A DNA stretch of 64,000 nt. Origin: Cerrena zonata (lineage: Eukaryota; Basidiomycota; Agaricomycetes; Polyporales; Cerrenaceae). The position numbers and the translations under genes are program-made. The notes beneath the pieces were generated by a model that was given only the letters and a program-made list of their open reading frames with translations, was not told where the DNA came from and did no database searches. Below, in pieces: positions 36,259 through 47,941 of the stretch. The stretch is from assembly GCA_038087015.1 (NCBI GenBank), contig JASBNA010000005.1, positions 1,364,001-1,428,000 of the forward strand, written 5' to 3'. Every line of letters starts with the position of its first letter. The first letter of the stretch is position 1.

Positions 36259-37267
36259 GTCGGAGAGGAAGTGATGTGTCACAGGTGAACGAATGGGGAG
36301 TAGACAACGGGATATGAGGACAAGAGAGAGACAAGTGGACACAAAAAGGACAGAAAAGACAAGTTAGAACGAGTGTGAGGAGGAGGATGGGGGGATAAGG
36401 AAAGTGGACGAGTTGGTTGCGAAAAAAGAAGGGGGACGCACAGAGAAGAGAGGATAGAGTGCGTAGATATAGGGAGATTATTTAAAGAGGCAAAATAATC
36501 TCTTGTAATTCACGAATCACGCTGCAAGCCTTGTGTGCGAATGCGAAACGAAAGGAAGGCCCGTTATTGGAATGCGCCGGAAGCGTGACCGGCAAACGGG
36601 AGTGCAGCGGGGAGAAGGGTGAAGGCAAGAGACAAGAGGAACGGCGTCGACAGCGAGTTGCTGCGAAATGCCAATGAACACGACGGCGGCGACGGGGAGT
36701 ACGACGACGAGTGCAACGAGCAAGAGAGAAAATGGCCACAACTCAATAGCCAGCACACCTTCCTCATCAGCCCGTTATTGCTCTCTTTCCCACGATCCCG
36801 GGGCACGGACCACCCCATATCGCCGTCCCCTGGCCCATGTTTCATGACAAAACTCGCAGGGAGGCAGTCTCAGAACATACGTATTGCAGGCTAGAAGCTG
36901 GGCTAACCTGGGGGACACTGCGGACACAGGCGGACACCTCCCGGACATGACTTCCACCCACTGGCACTCACCTTTTCTGACATAGCCGCCCATCACTCAA
37001 TCTCCCACAGAGCCAATTACAGACAACAAGCCAACCTATATCATGCGGTATGAACAGTACACGCTAGGTAGTGAAATATCATCGCAGTGCGTGAAAAAAG
37101 AAGATAAAAGGCAATACAGAAACTAAAAAAATGCGAGGGAAAAAGCAGCAAGCGAGCGACACCAAAAAAAGGGATAAGAACAAAACAACAGTAGGAATAA
37201 TATGGATATGGCACCGAAGAATGGTCAATACGAATCAGTCACACGAAAACAGCAATCGTCCCCGAGT
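36259..37267. other. Intergenic, Nrd1-like promoter and eIF4G 3' flank
   Basis: About 1 kb. Open frames here are short and arginine/serine-rich without motifs. The promoter and 5' UTR of the Nrd1-like gene occupy the left part; the eIF4G 3' UTR the right part. Confidence 0.5.
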
Positions 37268-40200
37268 CTATGATGAGAGAAGTTTAAGGAGCCTTTCTGG
37301 AACGTCAGGATCTACATCCTCCGACTTCTTCGCGATCCGTGTCAGTCGCTCCTCGTCCTTGTCGAGTCCAGCTCCCTTCAGCATAATGGCAAACAACTCC
37401 AAAGCCTTCGGTGCGTCAATGACAATGTCCGCCAACAAGCTCAGCAATCGGGTTGAAGCCGTCCTCGAATGTCGTTGGTGAACAAACATTCTTGGAAACG
37501 GCACGAGCAAAGAGGTCAGCCACGAGACGCGCATCGGCCTCTTTCTGTTCAATAGCCTCAGAGATCAATTTGTCGATGAGCAAATGACGGTGTTCCACAG
37601 GCAGCTTGGTGAAGTAGACTTCGGCCTCTCCAAGATCGCGAACACTGAAGAACTCCTTGACGTCCATCGCAACTCTCGTCTTGGCATCGTCTACAGACAT
37701 GGACGTCGAAGCAGGCTCAGCAGTGTCGTCTTCCGAGTTGTTGGCAGAAGCAGCTGGGGTATCCTTGCTCTCATCCTTGGGAACACTTCTCGGAAGGAGG
37801 TTGAGCTTCCTGCGTTGCAACGGTGCTTCAGGGGTACCTGCACGATTAAGATCAATATTAAGTTTCCGATTACGTACTAGAGGCGACTTACTGTTAGAGG
37901 GACCACTAGTCTCATTTGCCAACTCTTGAGCTTGGCTCAGCATCGAGAACATATTCGACGAACTTGCTCGAGAAATCGTGTTCTCTCGGCTAGTAGAGGC
38001 CTTGCCAGCATCCTTCTTGACAAAGATGCTGCTAGGACCGAACGACATCGATTGGGTCTTGGCGATCTTACCAAAGTTGGAGAGATCGCCTGCTCGTGCG
38101 GGTCGAGCGGGAGCAGCATTACCAGCGACAGCCCAACCGTCAGGACCGGTCTGTTCGTCTCGGTTGCCTCCTCGTCTTGAACCACCGCGCGACATACTGA
38201 GAGTACGTTGGTATGCGTCTTTCTCGCCAGCAGCTTTCTCCTTAGCAGCCTGATAGAAGAATGAGTAAAAACATTCGATGCGAGCAGGATAGAGAAACTT
38301 ACGGCTTCGTGAACAGCAGCGATGGTGGTAGGAGCAGCGACTTGATTACGAGGAATCCACTTACGATCCCTCATCTCGACGACATCCTAGGATCCCCAAA
38401 ACCATAAATGACATGTTCCCACGATATGCTACGACTCCCACTTACCTGCAACATAAACTGCATACGTGAGTTAACATGAGGACTCTTCCTCAACTCCTTC
38501 ATCCTCGTGAAGTAGACATCCATATGAGCCCGAGCCTTGGCAGTGTCCAGCTGTTGTCCAACGGTGGTCATGAGCTTGCAAAGCGACTCAATCTCCTCTT
38601 CTTCGGGGTTATCGACATTACTGAGAAGTTTCTTGATACACTCGTGCATGATACGTTCTGTAAGCATCTGCAGCTTGAACAGTTCACCGATGAACTTGAC
38701 GAGACCGAGACCTTGACGTTTCGCCTTCTGAGCAGCATAGTACTCGTCCGAATAGAGAGCGCTCTCGTCGTCCTTGTTGCCCTCGGCAGCAGCTTTAGCA
38801 GCCTTATCCTCAGTGGATTTAGTAGCAGCGGCAGCAGCAGTGGCCTCCTTGGCGACCCAACCTCGTTCGAAGTCTTCTTGACATCTGTTAAGGAGGTATT
38901 TACGGAAGAGTTGACCACCAGCGATAGGCTTGCCATCAGAGTTGCGAATACCGTCGTCCTGGACCTTGGTGGAGATGGTCTCCATCATCTTGCGACAGAG
39001 ACGAGCATACATCTCTGACCAAGCGGCCTCGTCAGTGGCCTTCTCGAACACGAGCTTAATGACTTGAATAAGGGTCCTGCCATCCTTCTCGGCCTCCGAC
39101 TTGTTCGCCCATTGAATGATCTGATCTGAAATAGAGTCGAATCTCTCCATGGTCAACTTGTTAAGCAACGCCTTGACTTTACGATCCACGACCTCCGGTG
39201 TGTGTTCATCAACAGGAGCAGCCTTCTTGCCACCCACTGCCGGTTGCCATCGGTTAGCTGATTGCTCGAGAGGAGCGACAGGCTCAAATTGTTGAGCGTT
39301 GGCTGCTTGCTGGGCCTGAGCGAATTGACTGGACTGGCCGGGGTTCTTATCACCTCGTTTCTCGCCTCTCCTGCTACGAGTGCGTTGGCCCATAGGTGTA
39401 CCCGGACCACCTTGACTCGATGAACGAACCATGGGTTGAGGTCGTCCGAAGGGCAGACCAGCCTGACCACCAGACATCGAGGTCGAACGAGAAGCTTGGA
39501 ATCTCTCCTCGCTCGTCATCTTGTTGCCAGGAGTAGAGAACTGACCCATAGTGAAGCCACTTCCCGAACCAGGCTTGCCACTGAATCCGATACCGAGACC
39601 AACAGACGCGGACCGGCTGGGAGGACCCATGTTGACAGAGTTGGGACGACGGCCAGAGGTAGTGCGAGCCATAGGGTGGTTTTCTGAGGGTTGAAGACCA
39701 AGAACGTCGAGATCGGGAAGGTTGTCTGGTTTCTCTTTACAGACCATCATGAATTGGAGGAGGAAGTCCCGGTCGTAACTGTGGACGTGTTATATAGTTA
39801 GCAATCCCGAACGCGACAAAGAACCAGAGAAAGGGGATGGGTAAAGGCCAATACTTAGGCCAATAGGACAAAGTGCCACTCACCGGAATTTACCATCCTT
39901 GGCGTTTGCATTCAACTCGACTTTAGGGCTCTTGACGCCCTCAGGGTAAGTGACACTCTGTAAGTCCTCGATAGCGCGAGCAGTAGATAGAGCAGATGGA
40001 AGTGGTGCAGGAACATGGCCCTTAGCACCAGAGAGATCGAGGGGACCAGGTCGAGGTCGGGGATGGGGAGGAGTGTTGCTAATCGCAGTGTCAATGCGCA
40101 GAGGCGCCTTGTCCACTGGCGATTTCTCCTTTGGCTTCTCCTTTGCCTCGTCCTCCTCAATCTCTCCCTCTTCAGCCTCAGGAATAGGTTCAGGCTTTGA

Positions 40201-42698
40201 CTCGGCGGCAGCACGTTCCTTTGCCGCCTTCTCTTTCTCAGCCTTCTCCTTCTCCTCGGCCTCCTTGCGTATCCTCTCCTTCTCCTCAGCCTCTTTACGA
40301 GCCCGCTCGCGTTCCTCTTCCTCTTTGCGTAACCGCTCCTTCTTCTCCTCTTCCTCCTTGCGCAATCGTTCCTTCTCCTTCTCCTCCTCTTCCCTCTTTA
40401 ACCGCTCCTTTTCTTCCTCCTCCTTGCGTACTCGCTCTTCTTCCTCCTTCCGCTTCTTCTCCTCAGCCTCTTGCTGCTCACGCTTCTTCCGTTCCTCCTC
40501 TTCACGGGATTTCCTCTCCTTCTCCTCAGCAGCCCTCTTTCTCAACCTCTCTTCGTTCTCTTTTCTCCGTTGCTCTGCCTCTAACCGCTTCTGGCGATCC
40601 TGTTCTGACTCTAACCGTATAGGCGGTCGAGCGGGCGATGCGGGTGTTGGAGGAATAGCGAGCTGGGACTTCTTCGAGGCACTCTCCTTGAGCTTATCGA
40701 GGTTAACCTCATGACCACCTTCATCTTTAATGACAACATTCCGTTTGCCCCCCGGGACGAAAGTAGGCGCTTCTGATCGCATACTTCGAGCACCGGGTCC
40801 GGACGAGGATGACGGAGTGGCAGGAGGTGAGCTTATACTGCTCAGACTAGCCGAGTGAATATGTGGTGAGGGAGTACTATGTGGTGGGTGACCAGGCACA
40901 GAGACAGCGGGCGACATAGTAGGCGTGCCAGGCGGATGGAGTTGTTGCTGGGGATTTCTAGGTGAAGACATAGGTAGGCCGGAATGAGGGTGTGGCACGC
41001 CAGGAGACTGTTGGGGCATCATACCCCATGGCTGTTGATAGTACTGGTAGTTAGGATCCATAGGATAACCCTACAAACGAGGCTTTAGTTCGATACTTAG
41101 GCAAGAATTAAGGAGAAATACATACATAATAAGGATTCCACGCTGGAGGGGACATGGTGGGTGGTTGGACGGTAGGAGGTGCCAATCGTGGACTGGACAT
41201 AGCGGGAGGCATTTGCTGGCCTTGAGGGCCTTGGGGAGGCGGTCGGCCATTAACATGGGGACCATTAGGGGCGTTCGCAGGCTGACGAGGGTAGACTACA
41301 GGTGAGCGAGGAGGTCCGGGTGGTCCTCCGTTAGTTCCATTTTGCGTCGGTCGGTACCCAGGGACAAATGTCGAGTAGCCTTGACTGAACTGCGAAGGAT
41401 GTGAGGGAGGTGGTTGCGCGTGTGAATGTGAAGGTCCATGTGGGAGAGGGGCAGATCGTGGAGGAGGGGATGCAACGTCTGGTGTGGATGTTGCTTGAAA
41501 CAGCTTTTTAACGTCAAATTTTGAGGCCGACATAGCAGGCAATGTTGAGGCTGCTTTTGATAGTTGCGGCGCGGACGACTTGCCGTTGACGGGCTGTGCG
41601 GAGGTAGGTGTCGCAGGGACTGTTCCGAACGATTTTGGACCTTCAGTCTTGATGGGTGGGACAGAGGCGGGCGACGAAGATATCGGCGCAGAGTCATCAT
41701 CTATTGAGCCAAAAGTAACAGCAGAGCCTGGTGAAAATTATTAGTAAAATGTCGTGTACAAGACTGCAAGACATCTCAAGACGAGCAAGACCTGTCAAAG
41801 CTATGAAGTACGACCCAGATGGGTGAAATTCAAACTTTGAGACGCAGGGCTCACACAAGCCCGAAAACCCCGCCAAATAGTCGGGAGGACAGAGGGAATT
41901 GGCATGTGGGTTACCACTGTATCCAGCGTGCCTTGAGCAGGCGGCATCAACGTAAACTATTTCGCAGGGTTGAAGAGGCCGCTGTAACACAACAGGTCCA
42001 TCGCCCAAATGACTGCAACAATGTTCCTAAGAAGCCTTGGATCCAGGGTTGCCATTCTCATCGTGATTTTTCGATCCGAAATTGCACAAAAAAGGACCGA
42101 AGAAGGTGACGCACTCGCTGTTAGATGCACAGCCATTGATGTTGAAAGACGGGATGCCACTTGTCGGTGACGGGAAGACGGTGCAGGTGCAAGTTTGTGT
42201 CAACTGCAAAATGCAAAAGACGGCAGACTTGTACACGAGCGAAGACCAGCACCTACACAACGAGGCATCATTGCACAACCGGTCCTTGGAATCCGGACAC
42301 CGTCAATTGCGTAAAGCAACGGGCTCGGTCCTGGTGCATTGATAGCGAAGCCAAGGGGCCACACAAAGGCACCCAAACACCGTCGAGTGAAGGAAAGGCA
42401 AAAACACGAAGGGTAGGATATGTGAAGGAGCAGGAAAAGAAAGCTCACCAGCTTTTACCGTACTCGTAGGACTTCTGACTGATCCAACACCCTCCTTGAA
42501 GGAGACGCCTGAACCAAGAGCACTGGGTCGACGAGAATGAGAGGCAGAAGTTGGCGGGGTGGCATTTGGAGCTGGCGATTGCGATCTAGGCGTGGATGCT
42601 GAAGAAGATGTGCTTTGGGGGGGACCCCTTGACCAAGCTGACTTTTGAGGGAGCTGGGGCACGTTCTTTGAAGCGGAAGCAGCAGAAGATTTGCTCAT
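37268..42698 (-). CDS. TIF4631: Translation initiation factor eIF4G, one frame break near the 3' end
   Basis: The scaffold of the cap-binding complex eIF4F. The ATG at 42698 starts SKSSAASASKNVPQL; the first exon ends at 42449 and a 721-base intron leads to SAVTFGSIDDDSAPISSSPA, a conserved N-terminal block. Pro/Gln-rich sequence and a highly charged Glu/Arg/Lys coiled coil (about 40550-40200) follow. The eIF4E-binding motif YDRDFLL (Y-x4-L-phi) starts right after an intron near 39777. The MIF4G domain, which binds eIF4A and RNA, spans about 39210-38480 (LLNKLTMERFDSISDQII). The C-terminus has an MA3-like domain (VYFTKLPVEHRHLLIDKLI). Near 37437 one extra base shifts the frame: GFNPIAEL is followed out of frame by LADIVIDAPKALELFAIMLKGAGL. 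With correction the stop is at 37268; as given the frame stops at 37416. Confidence 0.92.
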
Positions 42699-43344
42699 TC
42701 TGTGTGGGGGTAGGAAGGAGGATAATCAGTCAAAAATCTTGTCGTCGTCGTTGGCTGTCTGACGCACGAATAATTGCGATGGCGCGGCGATGGATTTGAT
42801 AAGTTTGGTCGCGTGAAGGGTCGGTCGTAAAAGATGACCTGCCTGCAGGCGAACGAATGGTCGCGAGGAGGTGTCTGAAAGAAAAAACGTAGGGTCGGAT
42901 GCTGGAGAAAGCAGCAATCCGCAATGTCCTGGTCGTGGACGAGTGCAGAGAACTCACGCCCGCCAACAAAAAATCATACTCCCCCGCCAGCGGACCCCGG
43001 GAACCCCCCGGCACCGCGTCTGACATCACTGACTCTGCCAGCGTACCACCTGTATGTAATCAATCCTGTTTTGCGCTGTACGTCAAGCTACTGCCCTCGG
43101 CCAATGCAGGGTCTATCGTTATACCCAACCCTAGTAATAATTACTACTGGTTAAGGCGGATGTGTAAAAACAGACGCAAGTTTACTTCGATATGAAACGT
43201 TGCAAGGTACGCATATCAAAACATATGCAATGTACTATCACTGGCAAACAGTCATATTACCAAGTCTGTGCTATCCTTTCACATCCTAAAAACTGCGTCG
43301 AATACATCTAGCACAAATTACAAATATGAAGTGGCATCTTTACC
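42699..43344. other. Intergenic, eIF4G promoter side
   Basis: No gene supported between the eIF4G start and the 3' end of the flavocytochrome copy A. Short open frames only. Confidence 0.5.
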
Positions 43345-45926
43345 CTACAACTTGCTCTTACTGTCCTTTAACCGCGCATGCTGCATCGACTCGTCTACAC
43401 CCCAGTCAGCCAAACGAATAAAAAGCTACCAGACGGTACTCACAATTCAAGCGGAACAAGCTATCCTCAGGAACAGCCACCGTGTGGGTATGGATATTTG
43501 ACGAATCCACCATCTCCCGCACTACCTCCTTGATATTCCGTGCCCCAAGCAACCGCATGTTCATCTCAAATTCGTCCTATAAATTAAATCCGATCAACTT
43601 TTCTGTGCACAATACACGCTAAAAGGGACTTACACGCAGAATAGTCAAGGCTTTATCTACACCCTCTTGACCGTACGACGAAAAGGCGTACAAGAACGGT
43701 CGTCCAATACCAACTGTCAACAATAATCAGCAGATAATCTTTATTCTCCACTACGCGATAAAACATACCCGCAGTAGCACCGAGCGCGATGGCTTTCAAC
43801 ACATCGGTAGCACGTCGGACTCCTCCATCTACAAACACCTGGAATTTCTCATTCGGGAAATGCAGTCCACGCTTCTCGCCCAGCTTTTCCACCACTTCGA
43901 CGAGAACCTCTATACCTGAGCGTGCGAACTCCAGCTGTCGGCCACCATGGTTAGATAGAACCACTCCAGCGCAGCCATGGTCGTATGCTTCCAATGCATC
44001 CTGTGAAACGGTGTCAGGAGGGTACTGTCAGTGCATTGTCCCTATGATACATGATTCGAGTACAACACTTACCTCCCAGCATTGCACACCCTTGAGAATC
44101 AGAGGCACTGCATGTTGTACATCTTTTTAGCATCGGTTATATCACAGTATCAGGGATATCAAACTTACTTTTCGTGATGCTCTTGAACCATTTCAGGTCG
44201 CTCCATTGTAGTCCAGGATCAATAAAGGACTATCAAAACCAAACCGTCAAGTTCTGTTTCTCAATACAATGAATGCCACTTACACTGATTGCACGGGCGG
44301 CACCCTGGGAACGATCCACTTCCCCCTGCTTATCATTCTTACTCACTTCCGCAGGGTCCTCAGCGTCGAATTTCATCCTCATATCCTGAGACACCAAACG
44401 ATGAGTCCTCCCTTCCGGAAACCTATCAAAAAAAAACAAAGATGCCCATACCTTCTCTCGACGTCCCAGTTGCGGGGCATCCACAGTGATGAACAAACCC
44501 TTGATTCCGCGTTGTTCGGCATGTTCAACAAGACGTTTGGTGATTGCTCGGTCCTTGTTCACGTATCTATTTATTGACAATAGCGATTAGTTGAAAAGTC
44601 ACCAGGTCGCTCGTTTGATGGATTTTGTCTTACAGTTGGAGGAATTGGACTTGGCCAGGCGCTGCGTTGTCTAGAATCTCATCAAATGAACATGACGCTA
44701 GTGTCGGTATCTGGGGTACTCGTCAGTCTATGGGTGCAAGGGTAAAGAACCAGGCCCATTGAATCCTTGCAATATACATACCATTTGAATGACGTCATGC
44801 TTTGCTGCAGACCTTGTCAAGTTCAACTCGCCATCTGGATGTCCCAGTTTTCCAAGTGCAGTAGCGGTCTGTATAATACCTCAATTCTCTGCAAAAATAT
44901 CAGGGAGCTCAACCACTCACGATATATATTGGCATACTTGTCTTGTGGCCCAAAATAGACGTCGAAAAGTCGACATTAGTGACATCTCGTAGTATACGGG
45001 GTCGGAACCAAATCCTATCATGAAACGTTAGATCAAACAAAGTGACAATCCAAAATACGATATCACGAACCGATGATAAGCAGCATGGTTTTCACGCAAC
45101 GTAATCTCATCGTCAGCAGCGGAGCTATAATAAGCCCACGCTTTCTCCTGCATGACGCTTCTCGCGATAGCCTGTACATCCCCATCCCCAATTAATAAAC
45201 ACTCGTGAACTCGAAACAATTGAGATTCACCTCGAAATCATGCAAGTTGAGAATCTCGGATAACGAAGGTCGAGCTTTGATACGCTCTTGTCTGGCTTTC
45301 TCTTCGTCTGTGACCTTGACTTCTACTTTCTGGACAGTACCCATGTCAACGGGTCCAAGGCTAGAATTTAGTTTCAAAGAGGATTAGTGAATGCATACGT
45401 CAAGATATTGGGGGAAATACGTACTGTTTCTCGGGTGCGAGATTGTCAGTGATGGCATTTGGGGGATGTATCGGGTCGTATTCTGCACTGTACTATTTCT
45501 GAGTGCCACATTCACAGAGGGGTAGTAATAACAAGACCCTCACGTTGCATCTTTACCAGCGTACTTCAAGATAATCTTGCTCCCTCCTGTAGTTCAAGTT
45601 CGCATTCAGTGAAATGCACAAGTCATATGTTGATTCAGAGTGCCAACATACCAGGGTGGTCTATATGATGCTATAGTCAGATTGAGAGTCAAAGTTAACT
45701 TCAGGCCAAACTCACCATCCAAGAATTCTGTGACATCATAAACGTTCCCTGAGGTGATCGAAGTCAGTACACCAACCACAAGTTAGAACTACACATCGAC
45801 ACAGGCAAAATTTCCTGCTCATTAACAACAATTAACAAAAATGTGCTTACCATGTACAACAATCCAACAGCTCTCCCTCGAGTTGTGTTTCGAAACTTCC
45901 TGTCCTGAGAGTGTTCCTTTCGTCAT
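43345..45926 (-). CDS. Flavocytochrome b2 family oxidase/dehydrogenase, copy A (glyoxylate or lactate), SKL tail
   Basis: The ATG at 45926 (TKGTLSGQEVSKHNSRESCW) begins directly with a cytochrome b5 domain: heme ligands in DDHPGGSKIILKYAGKDAT and YDPIHPP. The FMN-binding alpha-hydroxy-acid oxidase domain follows: KAWAYYSSAADDEITLREN, TALGKLGHPDGE, FITVDAPQLGRREKD (active-site Asp), PLILKG (Lys), VVLSNHGGRQL (His and Arg) and FVDGGVRRATDVLKAI. About a dozen short introns. The last exon reads HARLKDSKSKL-stop, a canonical peroxisomal signal, and there is no mitochondrial presequence, unlike yeast Cyb2. The family oxidises L-lactate, glycolate or glyoxylate, reducing cytochrome c. The fungal glyoxylate dehydrogenase of Fomitopsis palustris belongs to this family and makes oxalate, so that role is likely here, though not proven. 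Confidence 0.9.
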
Positions 45927-46001
45927 GTCGTCGTAATCTGTATCCAAGAAGTCAAGCTGCAAAATCTAAGAGATAGTACTGAGAATGTTGGTGAACTGGT
46001 T

Positions 46002-46067
46002 AGTGAACTTGTCACGGTAATGTTCACTGGCAGCTCAGGTTCAGGTTCAGGCCCCTCCACAGTGAAC
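46002..46067. promoter_or_regulatory. Three AGTGAAC heptamers upstream of flavocytochrome copy A
   Basis: AGTGAAC at 46002-46008, its reverse complement GTTCACT at 46022-46028 and AGTGAAC again at 46061-46067 lie 76-141 bases upstream of the copy A ATG. The first two form an inverted repeat with 13 bases between. A factor-binding role is a guess from spacing and position. Confidence 0.35.
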
Positions 46068-46476
46068 TCCAGAACACGGGGAAATTGCTTGCCCCGCATT
46101 GGTCCGGAAACCTTGCGGCCCGCTGGGCCGGGATACGGAGGACGGGATGCGGGGGTCCGATGTTGGTCCGACGGCTATTCTTGTACAGACTCGGATTCGC
46201 CAAGGCCCACCAGGAGGGTAAAGTCAAGATAAAGAGATGATATTGCGATGCAACTGTTTCTACATGGTACAGTGATTGAGACAATGCGGTTGTAAGGGAG
46301 ACAAATGAAGATGCGAAGACTCAAAGCGACCATGATTGTGGATAGAGAGAGGGATACAGAAATGAAGGCGAGATCCAAGAAAACATCTAGAAAATGTGAA
46401 TGCAAAATAAATTCCACCAATGCATAATCATAATTCGATAGAGGGAAGAATAAAAAGAGGAGAAGAGCCTTAAGGC

Positions 46477-47941
46477 TTAGACGACTTCGAAGGCCTTTCC
46501 ACCAGCCCTGGCATCGAGCTCGATAACTTCATGTAAGCCTGGAAGATTGATAAGCAATAATCCCCACGGGTGTAATATCGATGTGAAACTTACCCATGAC
46601 CTCGAAGAAAGCCTTGGGATCCATTCCCCGAGCAGAGCTGAAGTCCGTTCCGGTCTTCTTCAATGATTGCATAGCGGCACGGATTCCGTGTACGGCAGCC
46701 ACGCAAGATACCAAAGAGAAGACTATTGGGTGTGACGATCAGAACTTCCGAAATTGAATAGGATCATTAGTGAGAAGACTCACTGATAATCTTAGCACCC
46801 ATTTCTTCAGCTTCCTGGCACGTGAAGGAAGGAGTGAGACCACCAGAGATGACGTTAACAAGAACCTGATATCAATTACACATGAGAATCTAATCATTTT
46901 CGCAGATATGAGCGTGAGCAGATTACTTACAGGCTTGGGAGCAAGAGCAGCAACAGTTGACTTCAAGAGGTCGGCAGTTTTGACACCCTCGATGAAGCAT
47001 ACATCGGCACCAGCATCAGCAGCGAGTTTCAGACGAGTGACTGCCTCTTCCATGCCGAGAACTTGGGCAGAGTCGGTACGACCGATGATAACGAAATCTG
47101 AGCCTCCTGGAATAGAGTCTCGGGCAATGACTGCAGCACGGATACGAGTGAGGAACTCCTCCCGTGAGACGACTTGCTTGCCCATAAGGTGACCGCAACG
47201 CTTGGTTTGTACTTGATCTTCGATGTGAAGACCAGCAACACCGGAACGTGCGTACTGGGTAACCGTTCGTGCAACCATAGCCGGTCCACCGAAACTACAA
47301 CCGCTCTATCAGACTTTGAATTGAATATGGTTGACAAAAATACATACCCAGTGTCCGCATCAGCGATAACAGGAACAGTGGGGTCTAGACTGCAGACCAT
47401 CTGGGCGCTCTGAACGAAGTCGTTGAGAGTGGCAATTGCAAGATCTGGCATGCCAAGACGAGAAGCAGTTGTAGCAGCTCCGCTAAAGGAAATTCATAAG
47501 TAAGATTGTGCTTTTGATTTTAATGTGTTAAAGTTACCTTTGGTACAAGCAGTCGAAGCCAGCCTCAAGCGCACATCGTGCACTGATACCATCACAAATA
47601 CCAGGGGCAACGACAATACCTGGTCGTGCTAGCATCTGGCGGAGCCGAGTCGCGGGGTTAGGCGACAAGGGGCCCTCAAGGTAGTTCTTGGGGTCAAGGC
47701 GGGCGTTGTAGTAGACATCTGGCTTCGCACTCTCGTTCACAGGAGTGTCAGGAGGAGTGTCAGCAGAGGGAGGGGTAGAGACAACTGTCGACGAAGGAAC
47801 AGTCTCAGGGGTAGAGCCGTAGAGGTCGAGACCGGGCATTTTCAATGAGAAATAATGATAGAGGAGGTTGAGGAATTTGTTAGTGAACCGACGGAGGCGG
47901 GATACTCGGGGAGTTGATTTAACAGTGTCCTTGGAGGCCAT
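46477..47941 (-). CDS. Isocitrate lyase/PEP mutase superfamily enzyme (oxaloacetate acetylhydrolase-like)
   Basis: The ATG at 47941 gives a basic, Leu/Arg-rich leader of 34 residues before a second possible start at 47839 (PGLDLYGSTPETV); the leader could be a targeting sequence. The enzyme core reads RQMLARPGIVVAPGICDGIS, DPTVPVIADADTGF, HIEDQVQTKRCGHLMGKQ (catalytic KRCGH loop), DFVIIGRTDSAQVLGMEEA, GADVCFIEGVKT and a short C-terminus ending FEVV. The family includes methylisocitrate lyase, oxaloacetate acetylhydrolase (oxaloacetate to oxalate plus acetate) and related C-C lyases. The gating cysteine of KRCGH is kept. Exactly which reaction is run cannot be read from the sequence. Its place between two glyoxylate-dehydrogenase-like genes favours oxaloacetate acetylhydrolase. 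Confidence 0.8.

Noticed and set aside
38476..39018. 180-codon plus-strand open frame
   Set aside because: Antisense shadow of the eIF4G MIF4G region; no motif of its own.
39950..40714. 254-codon plus-strand open frame rich in Ser and Phe
   Set aside because: It is the antisense shadow of the Glu/Arg/Lys coiled coil of eIF4G.
42027..42278. Cys-rich frame inside the eIF4G intron as a small secreted protein
   Set aside because: No ATG in frame and no signal peptide. Kept only as a curiosity under the long-intron finding.
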